Source of the DNA: PALSA-505 sp036502085
Lineage (GTDB): Bacteria > Actinomycetota > Actinomycetes > Streptosporangiales > Streptosporangiaceae
Direction of reading: 5' to 3'
Assembly (NCBI GenBank): GCA_036502085.1
Contig: DASXZD010000023.1
Coordinates: forward strand, 1 to 64,000
DNA length: 64,000 nt
Shown: positions 8,394-17,953 of the stretch, one piece after another
How positions within the stretch are numbered: the stretch's first letter is position 1
Layout of the letters: the number at the start of each line of letters is the position of its first letter
The notes under the pieces: generated by a model
Database searches by the model: none
The model's input: only the letters and a program-made list of their open reading frames with translations
What the model was told of the DNA's origin: nothing
Program-made: the position numbers and the translations under genes

Positions 8394-9406
8394 CTAGGTG
8401 TCGGCACCTTCGCGGCTGCGCAGGAGGCGGCGGAGGGAGTCGAGTCTGGCGACGGCACCGTGTTCTGCGGCCCAGTCGTCGAGCGTGCAGCTTTCTTCGA
8501 GGTGGGTGCAGCCGGGGGAGCATCGGGCGGCGCCTTCGGCCAGGTCGGGGAAGGCGCGCACCACGCGACCGGGCGAGACGTGACCGAGGCCGAAGCTGCG
8601 CAGTCCCGGCGTGTCTATCACCCAGGCCGCCCTCTCTTCTCCCTGCACCGAGCCCGGCAGTCGCAGGGCGACCGCGGACGAGGAGGTGTGCCTGCCCCGC
8701 CCGGTGACCGGGTTGACCACGCCGACGGCCCGGTCCGCCTCCGGGATCAGCGCGTTGACCAGGGTTGACTTGCCTACGCCAGAATGCCCGATGAGCACGC
8801 TTTGCCGCCCGGCCAGCCTGGACCTGAGCCCGGCGATCATGTCGTCGGCGAACGGGCGGCTGGTCACGACGCAGGGAACGCCCAGCGGCTCGTAGATAGC
8901 GATCACGTCGTCCGGGGCGGCCAGGTCAGCCTTGGTCAGGCAGAGCAGCGGGTGCAAGCCCGTGTCGTAGGCGGCGACCAGGCAGCGGTCGATGAACCGC
9001 AGCCGGGGCGGCGGATTCGCCAGTGCGCAGACGATGACCAGCTGATCGGCGTTGGCGACGATCACCCGCTCGACCGGGTCGGTGTCATCGGCCGAACGGC
9101 GCAGCACCGACGTCCGCGGCCGTACCCGGACGATCCTGGCGAGCGTTCCCTGCTCGCCGGAGACGTCGCCGGCCAGCGCCACCCTGTCGCCGACGACCAC
9201 GGCCCTGCGGCCGAGTTCGCGGGCCTTCATCGCGATGACCGGCTCGTCGTCGACCAGGCAGCCGTAGCGGCCGCGGTCGACGCTGGCCACGAAGGCCTCC
9301 GCGGCGTCTTCGTGAGCGGGACGCCGTCGGGTCCGCGGCCGCGAGCCGCGGCCCGGCCTGACGCGGATATCGTCCTCGTCCAGGTGGGCGTGGCTGGGCC
9401 GGCGGT

Positions 9407-9410
<4 letters not shown>
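8394..9410 (-). CDS. rsgA: Ribosome small-subunit-dependent GTPase A, probable CTG start
   Basis: Circularly permuted GTPase that assists late 30S assembly. G1 motif GHSGVGKST is visible, NxxK-like TKADL precedes it, and a C-terminal zinc-binding CSPGCTHLEESC is present. The first GTG (9290) would remove the family N-terminus; in-frame sequence upstream reads DEDDIRVRPGRGSRP, which is conserved in actinobacterial RsgA. No ATG, GTG or TTG precedes it nearby. A CTG at 9410, with CGGAG 8 nt upstream and overlapping the aroA stop as CTGA, gives 338 residues, the normal length. Translational coupling to aroA is likely. Confidence 0.88.
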
Positions 9411-10849
<1,439 letters not shown>

Positions 10850-11015
10850 GCTGCGAGCGTACTGGGCGGCCGTGGCCAGGTACCTGCGCCCGCCCGGCGA
10901 TCCGCCCGGGCGATGTGCCGTCCGGTGAATAAAATCTGGCCGGATCAGGGAGATAGGGTAAACAATCGGATTCCGGGCAGAGTGCATACGAAGAGGAGCG
11001 GATCAGGGGGAAAGT

Positions 11016-11843
11016 ATGTGCGGCCGATACGCATCTGCGCGGAAGCGCATGGAACTCCTGGAGGAGTTCGGTGTGCAGCGCGATCGCGTCGAGACGCCGC
11101 TCGAGCCCGATTACAACGTGGCCCCGACCAAACCGGTCTACGCCGTGCTCACCCGCTCCCGTGACGCCAAGTCCGGCACCCCCGCCGCCGGCAGCGACCC
11201 GGTGCGCCAGCTTCGCGTGCTGCGCTGGGGGCTGGTGCCGTCGTGGGCCAAGGACCCGTCGATCGGCAGCCGGATGATCAACGCCCGGGCCGAGACGGTG
11301 GCCGAGAAGCCCTCCTTCCGGCGCGCGTTCGCGCGCCGCCGCTGCCTGCTGCCCGCCGACGGCTTCTACGAGTGGCAGCAGGTCGAGGAGAACGGCAAGA
11401 AGCGCAAGCAGCCGTATTACATCTACCGGACCGACGGCCGCGCGCTCGCCTTCGCCGGGCTCTACGAGCTCTGGCGTGACCCTTCCGTGCCCGAGGACCA
11501 CGAGGGCAGCTGGCTCTGGACCACGACGATCATCACCACCCAGGCGACCGATGAGGTCGGCCGGATCCACGACCGGATGCCGATGGTGATCGCTCCGCAG
11601 GACTGGGCGGACTGGCTCGATCCGGACCAGGGCGACGCGGCCGGCCTGCACCGGCTGCTCACGCCCGCGGCCGCCATCGGGCTGGCGTCCCACCCGGTCA
11701 GCTCGGCGGTGAACAACGTCAGGAACAACGGCCCCGAGCTGACGGCCGCCGCGCTCGCCGTACCGGAGCCGGACAGCGACCCAGGCAAACCAGAGCCGCC
11801 CCCCGGCGGAGTCCCTGCCGATACCGGCGGGACATTGTTCTAA
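11016..11843 (+). CDS. SRAP (SOS response-associated peptidase, YedK/HMCES) family protein
   Basis: 275 residues. Starts MCGRYAS, so removal of Met exposes the catalytic Cys2 that forms a thiazolidine crosslink with abasic sites in single-stranded DNA. Other family signatures are NVAPTKPV, RWGLVPSWAKD, MINARAET and FYEWQ, then HDRMPMVI containing the conserved His. Protects abasic sites at replication forks. ATG is preceded by CAGGGGGAAAGT; a TAGGGT -10-like box lies at 10955-10960. Located between aroA and sigR, as in mycobacteria (Rv3226c position). Confidence 0.9.
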   Translation: MCGRYASARKRMELLEEFGVQRDRVETPLEPDYNVAPTKPVYAVLTRSRDAKSGTPAAGSDPVRQLRVLRWGLVPSWAKDPSIGSRMINARAETVAEKPSFRRAFARRRCLLPADGFYEWQQVEENGKKRKQPYYIYRTDGRALAFAGLYELWRDPSVPEDHEGSWLWTTTIITTQATDEVGRIHDRMPMVIAPQDWADWLDPDQGDAAGLHRLLTPAAAIGLASHPVSSAVNNVRNNGPELTAAALAVPEPDSDPGKPEPPPGGVPADTGGTLF

Positions 11844-11916
11844 AGCCCGTAACGACCGGCCGCGCAACCGAAAAATGCGCGCTTCCGGGCACCATGCGGA
11901 TAGGGAGGTGAGGCCG

Positions 11917-12270
11917 GTGGACACCGCAACCGCGCGCAAGCGGCTGGAAGGGATCCGTGACGACCTCGACAAGTCCATCGCCGTGCTGGCTGGGGAGAAC
12001 CAGGCCGGTGAGGCGGCAGCCTCTGGCTACCCGCAGGACCCCGCGGACGCCGGCGCGAACCTCTCGGAGGCCGACCGCAACGAGGCGGTTCTCGACGCGG
12101 CGCGGCGTCAGCGCGGTGCGGTGCTGGACGCGCTCGGCCGCATCGAGCACGGCAGCTACGGGACCTGTGTCGATTGCGGTGATCACGTCCCTGAAGGCCG
12201 CCTCGAGGCGCGGCCGGAGGCGGCCCGCTGCGTGCGCTGCCAGTCCAAGCTGGACCGGCTGCGTCATTAA
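11917..12270 (+). CDS. DksA/TraR-type zinc-finger protein
   Basis: 117 residues from GTG at 11917 (GGGAGG 8 nt upstream). The first ~75 residues are helical and charged (coiled-coil-like, ending in AARRQRGAVLDALGRIEHGSYGTC); the C-terminus has a C4 zinc finger of two CxxC pairs (CVDCG and CVRCQ). Members bind the RNA polymerase secondary channel or act as small transcription regulators. It follows the SRAP gene by 73 bp in the same direction. Confidence 0.85.
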   Translation: MDTATARKRLEGIRDDLDKSIAVLAGENQAGEAAASGYPQDPADAGANLSEADRNEAVLDAARRQRGAVLDALGRIEHGSYGTCVDCGDHVPEGRLEARPEAARCVRCQSKLDRLRH

Positions 12271-12310
12271 TGGCTAGCGCTAGCTTGCTGCCGCGGGCTG
12301 GCGGGGGGTG

Positions 12311-13189
12311 CTAGCCCGGCTTCCTGGCCGTGACCACGAGTTGGATTCCGAACGATTCGTCGGCGTGCGTCGCCATTTCCACTCGGAGCAGCCGGGCGAT
12401 GGCGTTCGGATCCCGGTGCAGCCAGCCGGTAACCATGGACGGGGACAGCACGGTCCGCGGCCGGATGAGGCTCGGCTTGAGCCCGGCCTCCGTGCACAGG
12501 TCCCGCAGGTGCTGTGCGCCGTAGCAGCGGGTGAACGTGCCGTCCTGCCACGGGACGACCAGCACTTCGGCGCTCGGCACGTCGGTCAGCTCGGCCCAGT
12601 GCCGCTGCTCGGCCAGCACCGCCATGCCCAGCACGAGCGAGTCCACGCTGGCCAGCAGCCGCCCGCCGGGCCGCAGCACCCTGGCGATCTCCGCGGCCAG
12701 GTACTCGGCCGCGACGTAGCGGGACAGCGTCCGGTCGTCCGCGATCACCCCGTCGACGCAGCCGTCCGCCAGGAAGCGCAGGTTGCCGGGGTCGGCGGCC
12801 ACCGTCACCAACGTCCCGCCGGGTCCCGGCCAGCGGCGCGGGCCGGTCAGCGCTGAGCCCGCCAGCGCTGAGCCCGTCAGCACTGGGCCCGTCAGCACTG
12901 GGCCCGTCAGCACTGGGCCCGCCAGCGCTGGGCCCGCCAGCGCTGGGCCGGTCAGCACTGGGCCCGTCGGCGCCTCGCCGGCCGCGACCCGCAGCACATT
13001 GTGTCCCGACCGGGCCGCCTGCGCCGCGCACCGCGCGTGCGGACCGGATATGTCGACCAGCAGCTCCTGCTGCGGAGCCAGCCACGCGGCTAGCTGGGCG
13101 GTCGCTACGGCCTGGTGGAAGCGCCAGTATTCCGCGAGCGAAGCGTCTGAGCTGCCGGCCACGGCGAGGGGGCTAGCCGTAGCTGTCAC
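12311..13189 (-). CDS. Class I SAM-dependent methyltransferase-like protein with pentapeptide repeat insert
   Basis: 292 residues from GTG at 13189 (AGGAG 5 nt upstream). The Rossmann-type layout is recognisable: VDISGPHARCA in place of the usual DxGxGxG, then VIADDRTLSRY, AAEYLAAEIARVLRPGGRLLASV and a C-terminal MVTGWLHRDPNAIARL region. Substrate unknown. Residues ~75-115 are eight copies of a five-residue unit (GPVLT/GPALA/GSALA) encoded by a 15-bp tandem repeat, sitting between two beta strands of the fold. Convergent with the DksA-like gene, divergent from sigR. Confidence 0.72.
   Translation of the reverse strand: MTATASPLAVAGSSDASLAEYWRFHQAVATAQLAAWLAPQQELLVDISGPHARCAAQAARSGHNVLRVAAGEAPTGPVLTGPALAGPALAGPVLTGPVLTGPVLTGSALAGSALTGPRRWPGPGGTLVTVAADPGNLRFLADGCVDGVIADDRTLSRYVAAEYLAAEIARVLRPGGRLLASVDSLVLGMAVLAEQRHWAELTDVPSAEVLVVPWQDGTFTRCYGAQHLRDLCTEAGLKPSLIRPRTVLSPSMVTGWLHRDPNAIARLLRVEMATHADESFGIQLVVTARKPG
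12846..12965. repeat. 8 x 15-bp tandem repeat inside the methyltransferase gene
   Basis: Unit GTCAGCACTGGGCCC on the plus strand, eight contiguous copies with single-base variants. Its length is a multiple of three, so reading frame is preserved and it encodes the repeated pentapeptide. Confidence 0.9.
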
Positions 13190-13440
13190 CGTTACTCCTG
13201 TCCATTACGGATGAGCGCCTCGCCGCGCGATCTGTCGCGCGCCAGGCGACCAGGCCCCGGCGAACGTACCTCCCTGTAGATGGTCTTCCCCGCCGGGATG
13301 GTTCCTTCACGCTTTCGGCCCGGGTCTCTGTTTTGTCCCCCTTCGGATAGCTTCGCGCCCTGGATCCGAATGTGCGGGACCCGCCGCCGAGCGGCGCGCC
13401 GGCGCCTCCCCGTTCGGGAAAATGCCCTACTCAGGGCTCA

Positions 13441-13466
13441 GGAATGAAGGGGTGACCGGCGATGTT
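13441..13466 (+). promoter_or_regulatory. Predicted SigR-dependent promoter of sigR
   Basis: GGAAT (13441-13445), an 18-bp spacer, then GTT (13464-13466): an exact match to the established SigR consensus GGAAT-N18-GTT. Transcription would start around 13472-13475, practically at an in-frame ATG (13476) upstream of the usual sigR start. This predicts autoregulation under thiol stress. Confidence 0.7.
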
Positions 13467-13592
13467 GCAGGACACATGCTCGCAGTAGGCATGCCGGTCG
13501 ATGGGGATCAGGCGCTACCTTCCCTCAAGCCCGCTCGTCTGGACGATGTATTCTCCCGCCCATATGGTGTACGCCGGCGGGAGTCCCAGACA

Positions 13593-14237
13593 GTGCAGCA
13601 CGAGGAGGTGAGTCCCGTCCCGGAGACGCTCACAGAGCGGAGCCAGCGCTTCGAGGATGACGTACTGCCGTTCCTCGATCAGCTCTATTCCGCGGCCATG
13701 CGGATGACGCGCAACACGGCCGATGCCCAGGATCTGGTCCAGGAGACGTTCGCCAAGGCGTACGCGTCCTTCCACCAGTTCCAGCCGGGCACCAACCTCA
13801 AGGCGTGGCTGTTCCGAATCCTGACCAACACGTTCATCAACACCTACCGCAAGCGGCAGCGTGAGCCGCAGCGGGCCGGGACCGAGGACATCGAGGACTG
13901 GCAGCTGGCCCGGGCGGCCGAGCACACCTCCTCGGGGCTGAAGTCGGCGGAGAGCGAGGCGCTCGAGCGGCTGCCCGACTCGGACGTCAAGAGCGCGCTG
14001 CAGGCCCTGCCGGAAGAATTCAGGATCGCGGTCTACCTGGCCGACGTGGAGGGCTTCGCCTACCGGGAGATCGCCGACATCATGGCGACGCCGATCGGCA
14101 CGGTGATGTCGCGGCTGCACCGCGGCCGTCGGCAGCTCAGGGAGCTCCTTCAGGACTACGCCGAAGAGCGCGGCCTGGTCAGATCGCAGTCGGGGGCACC
14201 TTCTTCAGCGGGTGAGCCAGGAGATGACACCACATGA
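13593..14237 (+). CDS. sigR: ECF sigma factor SigR (SigH/RpoE family), thiol-oxidative stress
   Basis: 214 residues from GTG at 13593 (GGGAG 9 nt upstream). Directs RNA polymerase to disulfide-stress and mycothiol genes. Region 2 (AAMRMTRNTADAQDLVQETFAKAYASF...LKAWLFRILTNTFIN) and region 4 (ALPEEFRIAVYLADVEGFAYREIADIM..PIGTVMSRLHRGRRQLR) are near-identical in pattern to SigR. The frame is open upstream: ATG at 13476 and 13491 would add 39 or 34 residues, like the unstable long isoform SigR' of Streptomyces. It overlaps rsrA by 4 bp (ATGA), so sigma and anti-sigma are co-translated. Confidence 0.93.
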   Translation: MQHEEVSPVPETLTERSQRFEDDVLPFLDQLYSAAMRMTRNTADAQDLVQETFAKAYASFHQFQPGTNLKAWLFRILTNTFINTYRKRQREPQRAGTEDIEDWQLARAAEHTSSGLKSAESEALERLPDSDVKSALQALPEEFRIAVYLADVEGFAYREIADIMATPIGTVMSRLHRGRRQLRELLQDYAEERGLVRSQSGAPSSAGEPGDDTT

Positions 14238-14518
14238 GCTGTGGCAACCCTCATGAAACGCCGTGCAGCGAGGTGCTCGCGCGGGTGTACAGCTACATTG
14301 ACGGCGAGCTCGACGGCAGCGACTGCGCGGACATCCGCCAGCACCTGGACGAGTGTGGGCCGTGCCTGCGGGAGTACGGTCTCGAAGAGGTCGTGAAGAA
14401 GCTGGTGCACAAGCACTGCGGCCGCGACCTGGTACCCGGTGATCTGCGATCCCGCGTGCTGACTAAGATCCAGGAAGTCCGGCTGGAGCTCGAGGTCACC
14501 GAGTTCCGCGCCGAGTAG
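14234..14518 (+). CDS. rsrA: Zinc-containing anti-sigma factor RsrA (mycothiol system)
   Basis: 94 residues. Binds and silences SigR until oxidation forms a disulfide and releases zinc. The ZAS motif is H37-x3-C41-x2-C44 (HLDECGPC), and Cys11 is also present; these are the same positions as in Streptomyces coelicolor RsrA. Translationally coupled to sigR through an ATGA overlap. Confidence 0.95.
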   Translation: MSCGNPHETPCSEVLARVYSYIDGELDGSDCADIRQHLDECGPCLREYGLEEVVKKLVHKHCGRDLVPGDLRSRVLTKIQEVRLELEVTEFRAE

Positions 14519-14745
14519 CCAGCTGCGGCTAAGCTGCGAGACGGAATCACAGCCGTGCTGGGCTTGCTGAACCGCCTCAGTGGGCGCAGAGTGAGCTGTG
14601 ATCACTATGTGTATGCAAAGATTCACGATTCGCTCACGATGCAGATTGGGCCTGCGCTAATCGCGCCGCGGGCGATAACCTAAGGCCCAGGCCGCAACAG
14701 CGGTGGGCTCGTGCCTGCCCGCTTTGGTTCAGGAGGTGGCCGCGG

Positions 14746-14802
14746 ATGGACTCAGTGACGGAAGTGGGACAGGTGGTCCTGCGGGGAGTTGTGTGGGGGT
14801 GA
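14746..14802 (+). CDS. Possible 18-codon leader ORF with strong ribosome site
   Basis: Reads MDSVTEVGQVVLRGVVWG. AGGAGGT lies about 9 nt before the ATG, better than most ribosome sites in this window. It could be a leader peptide for the downstream HD-GYP gene or a chance frame; only the ribosome site and the coupled next frame support it. Confidence 0.35.
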   Translation: MDSVTEVGQVVLRGVVWG

Positions 14803-14834
14803 ACCTCATCGACTACCGAGCGAATGTACCGTAG
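14799..14834 (+). CDS. Possible 11-codon ORF coupled to the leader ORF
   Basis: GTG at 14799 overlaps the stop of the preceding mini-ORF (GTGA) and reads VNLIDYRANVP before TAG. It stops 10 nt before the GTG of the HD-GYP gene, so the three frames could form a translational relay. Support is positional only. Confidence 0.25.
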   Translation: MNLIDYRANVP

Positions 14835-14844
14835 CTGAGAGGGG

Positions 14845-16194
14845 GTGGGCTTGAGACAGTTGTCCTGGCCTGCCCGACTTTATATTGTCGCGGTCGTCCT
14901 AGGCGGCGCCTACGTCATCGTGAGCGGGCCGTTCACGGGCATCGACTGGTCGATTTTTGTCGTGCTTGCGGCGCTGTTCTGGATATGCGAGTCTGCTCCC
15001 GCCACCTTGACGCCACAGCGGTTCTCCTGGACTGCGGGTACATCGGCGACTCTCGCGTCGGTGGTTCTGCTTGGCCCGGTAGGCGCGGCGCTCGTCGGAA
15101 CGGTGACCGCCATCATCGTGCACCGCGACCGTACGCTCATTCAGCGCATTTTTAACAGCGGCATGTATGCCGTCAGCGCCTACGCGGCCGGGCGGGCGTA
15201 CCTCGCACTCGGCGGTCATGTCGGCATACCTGACCACAATTCATTTCCTGCGATGCTCGGACCTTTTGCCCTGGCGGCCGTGGTGCATGTGGTGGCCAAC
15301 AATGGGCTGGTCGGCGGCCTGCTCCTGCTGTTCCGCAGCCCAGATTCGCCCGCCCGGCGCGGCCTGGCGAACACGGACTTCAAGCTGCTGCTATCCGACC
15401 TGGGGTACGCGGCGTTCGGCCTGCTGATCGCGGCGCTGTGGAAGGTAGTCGGACCATTTTCGGCCATCCTCGTGGTTATCCCGCTGTTCGTCGCCCGGTG
15501 GGCAATCACCCAGCATGCCGCTCAGCAGCAGGCGTATGAGGCCACGATGGCGGCGCTGTGCAAGGCGGTCGAGACCAAGGACTTCTACACCCGCGGGCAC
15601 AGTGAGCGGGTCTCCCGGGGGTCGTCCATGCTGGCCCGCGAGATCGGCATGCGGGCCGACCGGCTGGAGGCGATCACCTACGCCGGCATGCTGCACGACG
15701 TGGGCAAGCTCGGCGTGCCCACCAAGGTGCTGCAGAAGTCGGGCAAGCTCACCGAGGAGGAGTACGCGGCGATCCAGCTGCATCCGATGCGCGGCCTGGA
15801 GATCGTCCGGGAGATCGGCTTCCTCGACGAGGCGCTCGCCGGGATCATGCACCATCACGAGCGGATCGACGGCCGCGGCTACCCGCTGGGCCTGGCCGGC
15901 GACGAGATTCCCGAGTTCGCCCGGGTGATCGCGGTGGCCGACGCGTTCGACTCGATGACCTCCACCCGCTCCTACCGCGGCGCCAGGAAGATCGACGAGG
16001 CCGTCGCCGAGCTGCGCAAGTGGTCAGGTACCCAGTTCGACCCCGCGCTGGTGGACGCGTTCGTGACCGCCTTGCAGCGGGACGGCTGGGAACAGCCCGC
16101 GCCCGTGCCGCCGCCGGACGGCGGGATCGACCAGGTCACCGCCCAGGACCACGACGACCCCACCGCGCCGCTGCGGGTCATCGAGAGCCGCTGA
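14845..16194 (+). CDS. Membrane HD-GYP domain phosphodiesterase-like protein
   Basis: 449 residues from GTG at 14845 (TTG at 14851 has better spacing to GAGAGGGGG). The N-terminal ~220 residues hold about six membrane helices of a sensory type. The C-terminus is an HD-GYP domain: GHSERVSRGSSMLA, MLHDVGKLGVP, HPMRGLEI, HHHERIDGRGYPLGL and VADAFDSMTSTRSYR. Such domains hydrolyse cyclic di-GMP or related nucleotides using two or three metals. All main metal ligands appear present. It is followed after 7 bp by a second, degenerate HD protein, so a paired system is likely. Confidence 0.88.
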   Translation: MGLRQLSWPARLYIVAVVLGGAYVIVSGPFTGIDWSIFVVLAALFWICESAPATLTPQRFSWTAGTSATLASVVLLGPVGAALVGTVTAIIVHRDRTLIQRIFNSGMYAVSAYAAGRAYLALGGHVGIPDHNSFPAMLGPFALAAVVHVVANNGLVGGLLLLFRSPDSPARRGLANTDFKLLLSDLGYAAFGLLIAALWKVVGPFSAILVVIPLFVARWAITQHAAQQQAYEATMAALCKAVETKDFYTRGHSERVSRGSSMLAREIGMRADRLEAITYAGMLHDVGKLGVPTKVLQKSGKLTEEEYAAIQLHPMRGLEIVREIGFLDEALAGIMHHHERIDGRGYPLGLAGDEIPEFARVIAVADAFDSMTSTRSYRGARKIDEAVAELRKWSGTQFDPALVDAFVTALQRDGWEQPAPVPPPDGGIDQVTAQDHDDPTAPLRVIESR

Positions 16195-16201
16195 GCCGCC
16201 G

Positions 16202-17488
16202 GTGTCCGGTCCGCAATCCTCGTCCAGGGGCGCCTCCTGGCAGGCGATGGACTCCGGCCAGCTGCTGCTGATCGCGGCGGCGGGCATGCTCGCCGTCGCG
16301 GCCATCGCGCAGACCGCGACGGTCGGCATCGTGCAGGTAGGCGACGCCGTGGCGTTCGGCTCCCTGGTGGCGCTCGGCGAGCTGCTGCGGATCACGCTGC
16401 CCGGCAACCGGGAGGCGGCTCCGATCGCGGCCGGCGGGGCGCTGGGCTACGCTCTGCTGCTCACGATCGGCCAGCAGCCGGCCAAGCAGTCCGCCCTGCA
16501 GGTAGTGGTGATCACCGTCGGCGGGATGATCGTGGGCGCGCTGCCGCACCTGGCCGCTGGCCGCCCGGCGAAGCTGGCCGGGATGGCGTCGCGGCTGGTC
16601 GCGGTGGCCTGCGCCGCGTTCGTGTTCCGCCCGCTCGCGCCGAAGGCCTTCATGCAGGCGCACAGCCACTGGTGGATCGCGCTGGCGGTGATGGCCCTGC
16701 TGGTCGTGCTCGCCTGGTTCGTTGACGCGCTCTTCAGCGCGCTGATCAGGGCCGAAGAGCTGCGGGCGAAGTTCAGCGTCGCGTTGTGGGACGAGCTGCG
16801 CGTGCAGCTGCCGCTCGGCGCGGCGGTCGGCGCGTCGGCGCTGCTGCTCGCGTTCTCCTCCGAGGTGATGGGGCTGGCCGCGGTGTGGGTGTTCACCGGC
16901 CCGCTGCTCGTCTCCCAGGTCGCATTCCGCCGGTACGTGGGCATCCGCACCACGTACCTGGAGACGGTGCGGGCGCTGTCTCGGATGACCGAGGTCGGCG
17001 GCTACGTCGAGGGCGGGCACTCGCGCCGGGTGAGCAGGCTCGCGGTGGCGGTCGGGCGCGAGCTCGGGATGAGCGAGCCCGACCTGGATGAGCTCGAGTA
17101 CGCGGCCCTGATGCACGACATCGGCCAGCTGTCGCTCCGCGACCCGATTCCCGGCGGGGCGACCGTCCTGGTCTCGGCCGGCGATCAGCGGCGGATCGCC
17201 GAGCTGGGCGCCGACGTGATCCGGCAGGCGGGCGTGCTCGATCAGGTGGCGGACATCGTCCGGCGGCAGTGCGACCCGGCCCGCGGATCTGCCGAGAGCC
17301 CGCCGGTGGGAAGCCGGATCATCCGGGCCGCCAACGCGTTCGATGACCTGGTGGGCAACTCCGCCGACCGGGATCGTGCCGCCTCGGCGCTGGAGCGGCT
17401 GCGACTGGACACCGCGTCCGAGTACGATCCGGGAGTCGTCGAGGCGCTCAGCAAGGTTGTCGGCCGGCGCTCGCTGAGCCGGGCGTGA
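16202..17488 (+). CDS. Membrane protein with degenerate HD-GYP domain
   Basis: 428 residues from GTG at 16202, 7 bp after the preceding HD-GYP gene. It has the same architecture: ~6 hydrophobic helices (to about residue 230) then an HD-like domain with GGHSRRVSRLAVAVG and ALMHDIGQLSL. The HD pair is kept, but the region where HHHExxDGxGYP should occur reads VRRQCDPARG, and VADAFDxMT is reduced to IRAANAFDDLV. It is therefore probably catalytically dead and may bind nucleotide or partner with the intact neighbour. Confidence 0.78.
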   Translation: MSGPQSSSRGASWQAMDSGQLLLIAAAGMLAVAAIAQTATVGIVQVGDAVAFGSLVALGELLRITLPGNREAAPIAAGGALGYALLLTIGQQPAKQSALQVVVITVGGMIVGALPHLAAGRPAKLAGMASRLVAVACAAFVFRPLAPKAFMQAHSHWWIALAVMALLVVLAWFVDALFSALIRAEELRAKFSVALWDELRVQLPLGAAVGASALLLAFSSEVMGLAAVWVFTGPLLVSQVAFRRYVGIRTTYLETVRALSRMTEVGGYVEGGHSRRVSRLAVAVGRELGMSEPDLDELEYAALMHDIGQLSLRDPIPGGATVLVSAGDQRRIAELGADVIRQAGVLDQVADIVRRQCDPARGSAESPPVGSRIIRAANAFDDLVGNSADRDRAASALERLRLDTASEYDPGVVEALSKVVGRRSLSRA

Positions 17489-17538
17489 GCCGCTGGCCGC
17501 TTCTATGGTCAGCTGGCACGTACTGAGAGGAGACGCGG

Positions 17539-17751
17539 GTGGCGGAAGTCCGCGCGGAAATGGTCGCGAACGTGTGGAAGGTTGTCACCGCGGAGGGGGC
17601 CGAGGTTGACGACGGCGACACGCTGGTCATCCTCGAGTCGATGAAGATGGAGATACCCGTGCTGGCCGAGACGGCCGGTACGGTCACGAAGCTGGCCGTG
17701 GCCGAGGGGGACGTCGTGCAGGAAGGCGACCTGATCGCGGTTATCGGCTGA
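17539..17751 (+). CDS. Free-standing biotin attachment protein (BCCP-like)
   Basis: 70 residues from GTG at 17539 (AGAGGAGA upstream). The whole protein is one biotinyl/lipoyl domain with ESMKMEIP, where the Lys of MKM is the biotinylation site. It resembles M. tuberculosis Rv3221c (TB7.3), which also sits next to the RsrA/RshA and SigH genes. Presumed carrier for an acyl-CoA carboxylase complex; partner unknown. Its 3' end overlaps the convergent BsaP-like gene by 11 bp. Confidence 0.92.
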   Translation: MAEVRAEMVANVWKVVTAEGAEVDDGDTLVILESMKMEIPVLAETAGTVTKLAVAEGDVVQEGDLIAVIG

Positions 17752-17953
17752 CGTCCTGCTGAGCCTGGCCGTGCGCCGAGCAGGTGGCGGTCCAGCGGTC
17801 CGGGGTGACCTTGACGATCATCCGGCGGCCGCAGCGCGCGCAGTACCGCGGCGGGTCGAGCCGCCCGGCGCGCCGGCAGGCTTCGTGATCGCGGGCGCCG
17901 GACGGCTGGCCGCAGTGCGCGCAGTAGGCGGCGGTCGTGGCGGCCACCCTCAC
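17741..17953 (-). CDS. bsaP: BsaP-like biotin synthase auxiliary protein
   Basis: 70 residues from GTG at 17953, which overlaps the stop of the ThDP enzyme gene (GTGA). Cysteines are arranged as CAHCG, HEAC, PPRYCARCGRRM and CSAHG, the pattern I associate with BsaP, the small iron-sulfur partner of actinobacterial BioB (Rv1590 in M. tuberculosis). Here it is two genes away from bioB but in the same transcription unit direction. Could alternatively be an unrelated zinc ribbon; the PPRYC..CGRRM signature and biotin context favour BsaP. Confidence 0.7.
   Translation of the reverse strand: MRVAATTAAYCAHCGQPSGARDHEACRRAGRLDPPRYCARCGRRMIVKVTPDRWTATCSAHGQAQQDVSR

Larger units (their letters stand above)
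14519..14844. other. Intergenic region with AT-rich promoter-like stretch and two mini-ORFs
   Basis: Between rsrA and the HD-GYP gene. An AT-richer segment at about 14600-14650 may be a promoter. From 14731 there is a strong ribosome site followed by two overlapping very short reading frames, listed separately. No tRNA or known riboswitch fold was recognised. Confidence 0.5.

Noticed and set aside
12273..12284. GCTAGCGCTAGC palindrome just after the DksA-like gene
   Set aside because: Noted as a possible terminator, but at 12 bp with no loop it is too short to call.
12846..12965. Regular 15-bp array considered as a CRISPR-like repeat
   Set aside because: There are no spacers; units are contiguous and in frame within a methyltransferase gene. 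The same reasoning applies to the arrays at 27585, 56477 and 56643.
14834..14845. CTGAGAGGG, which resembles the conserved CUGAGA of thiamine riboswitches
   Set aside because: The other conserved thiamine-riboswitch segments are missing and the downstream gene is not a thiamine gene.
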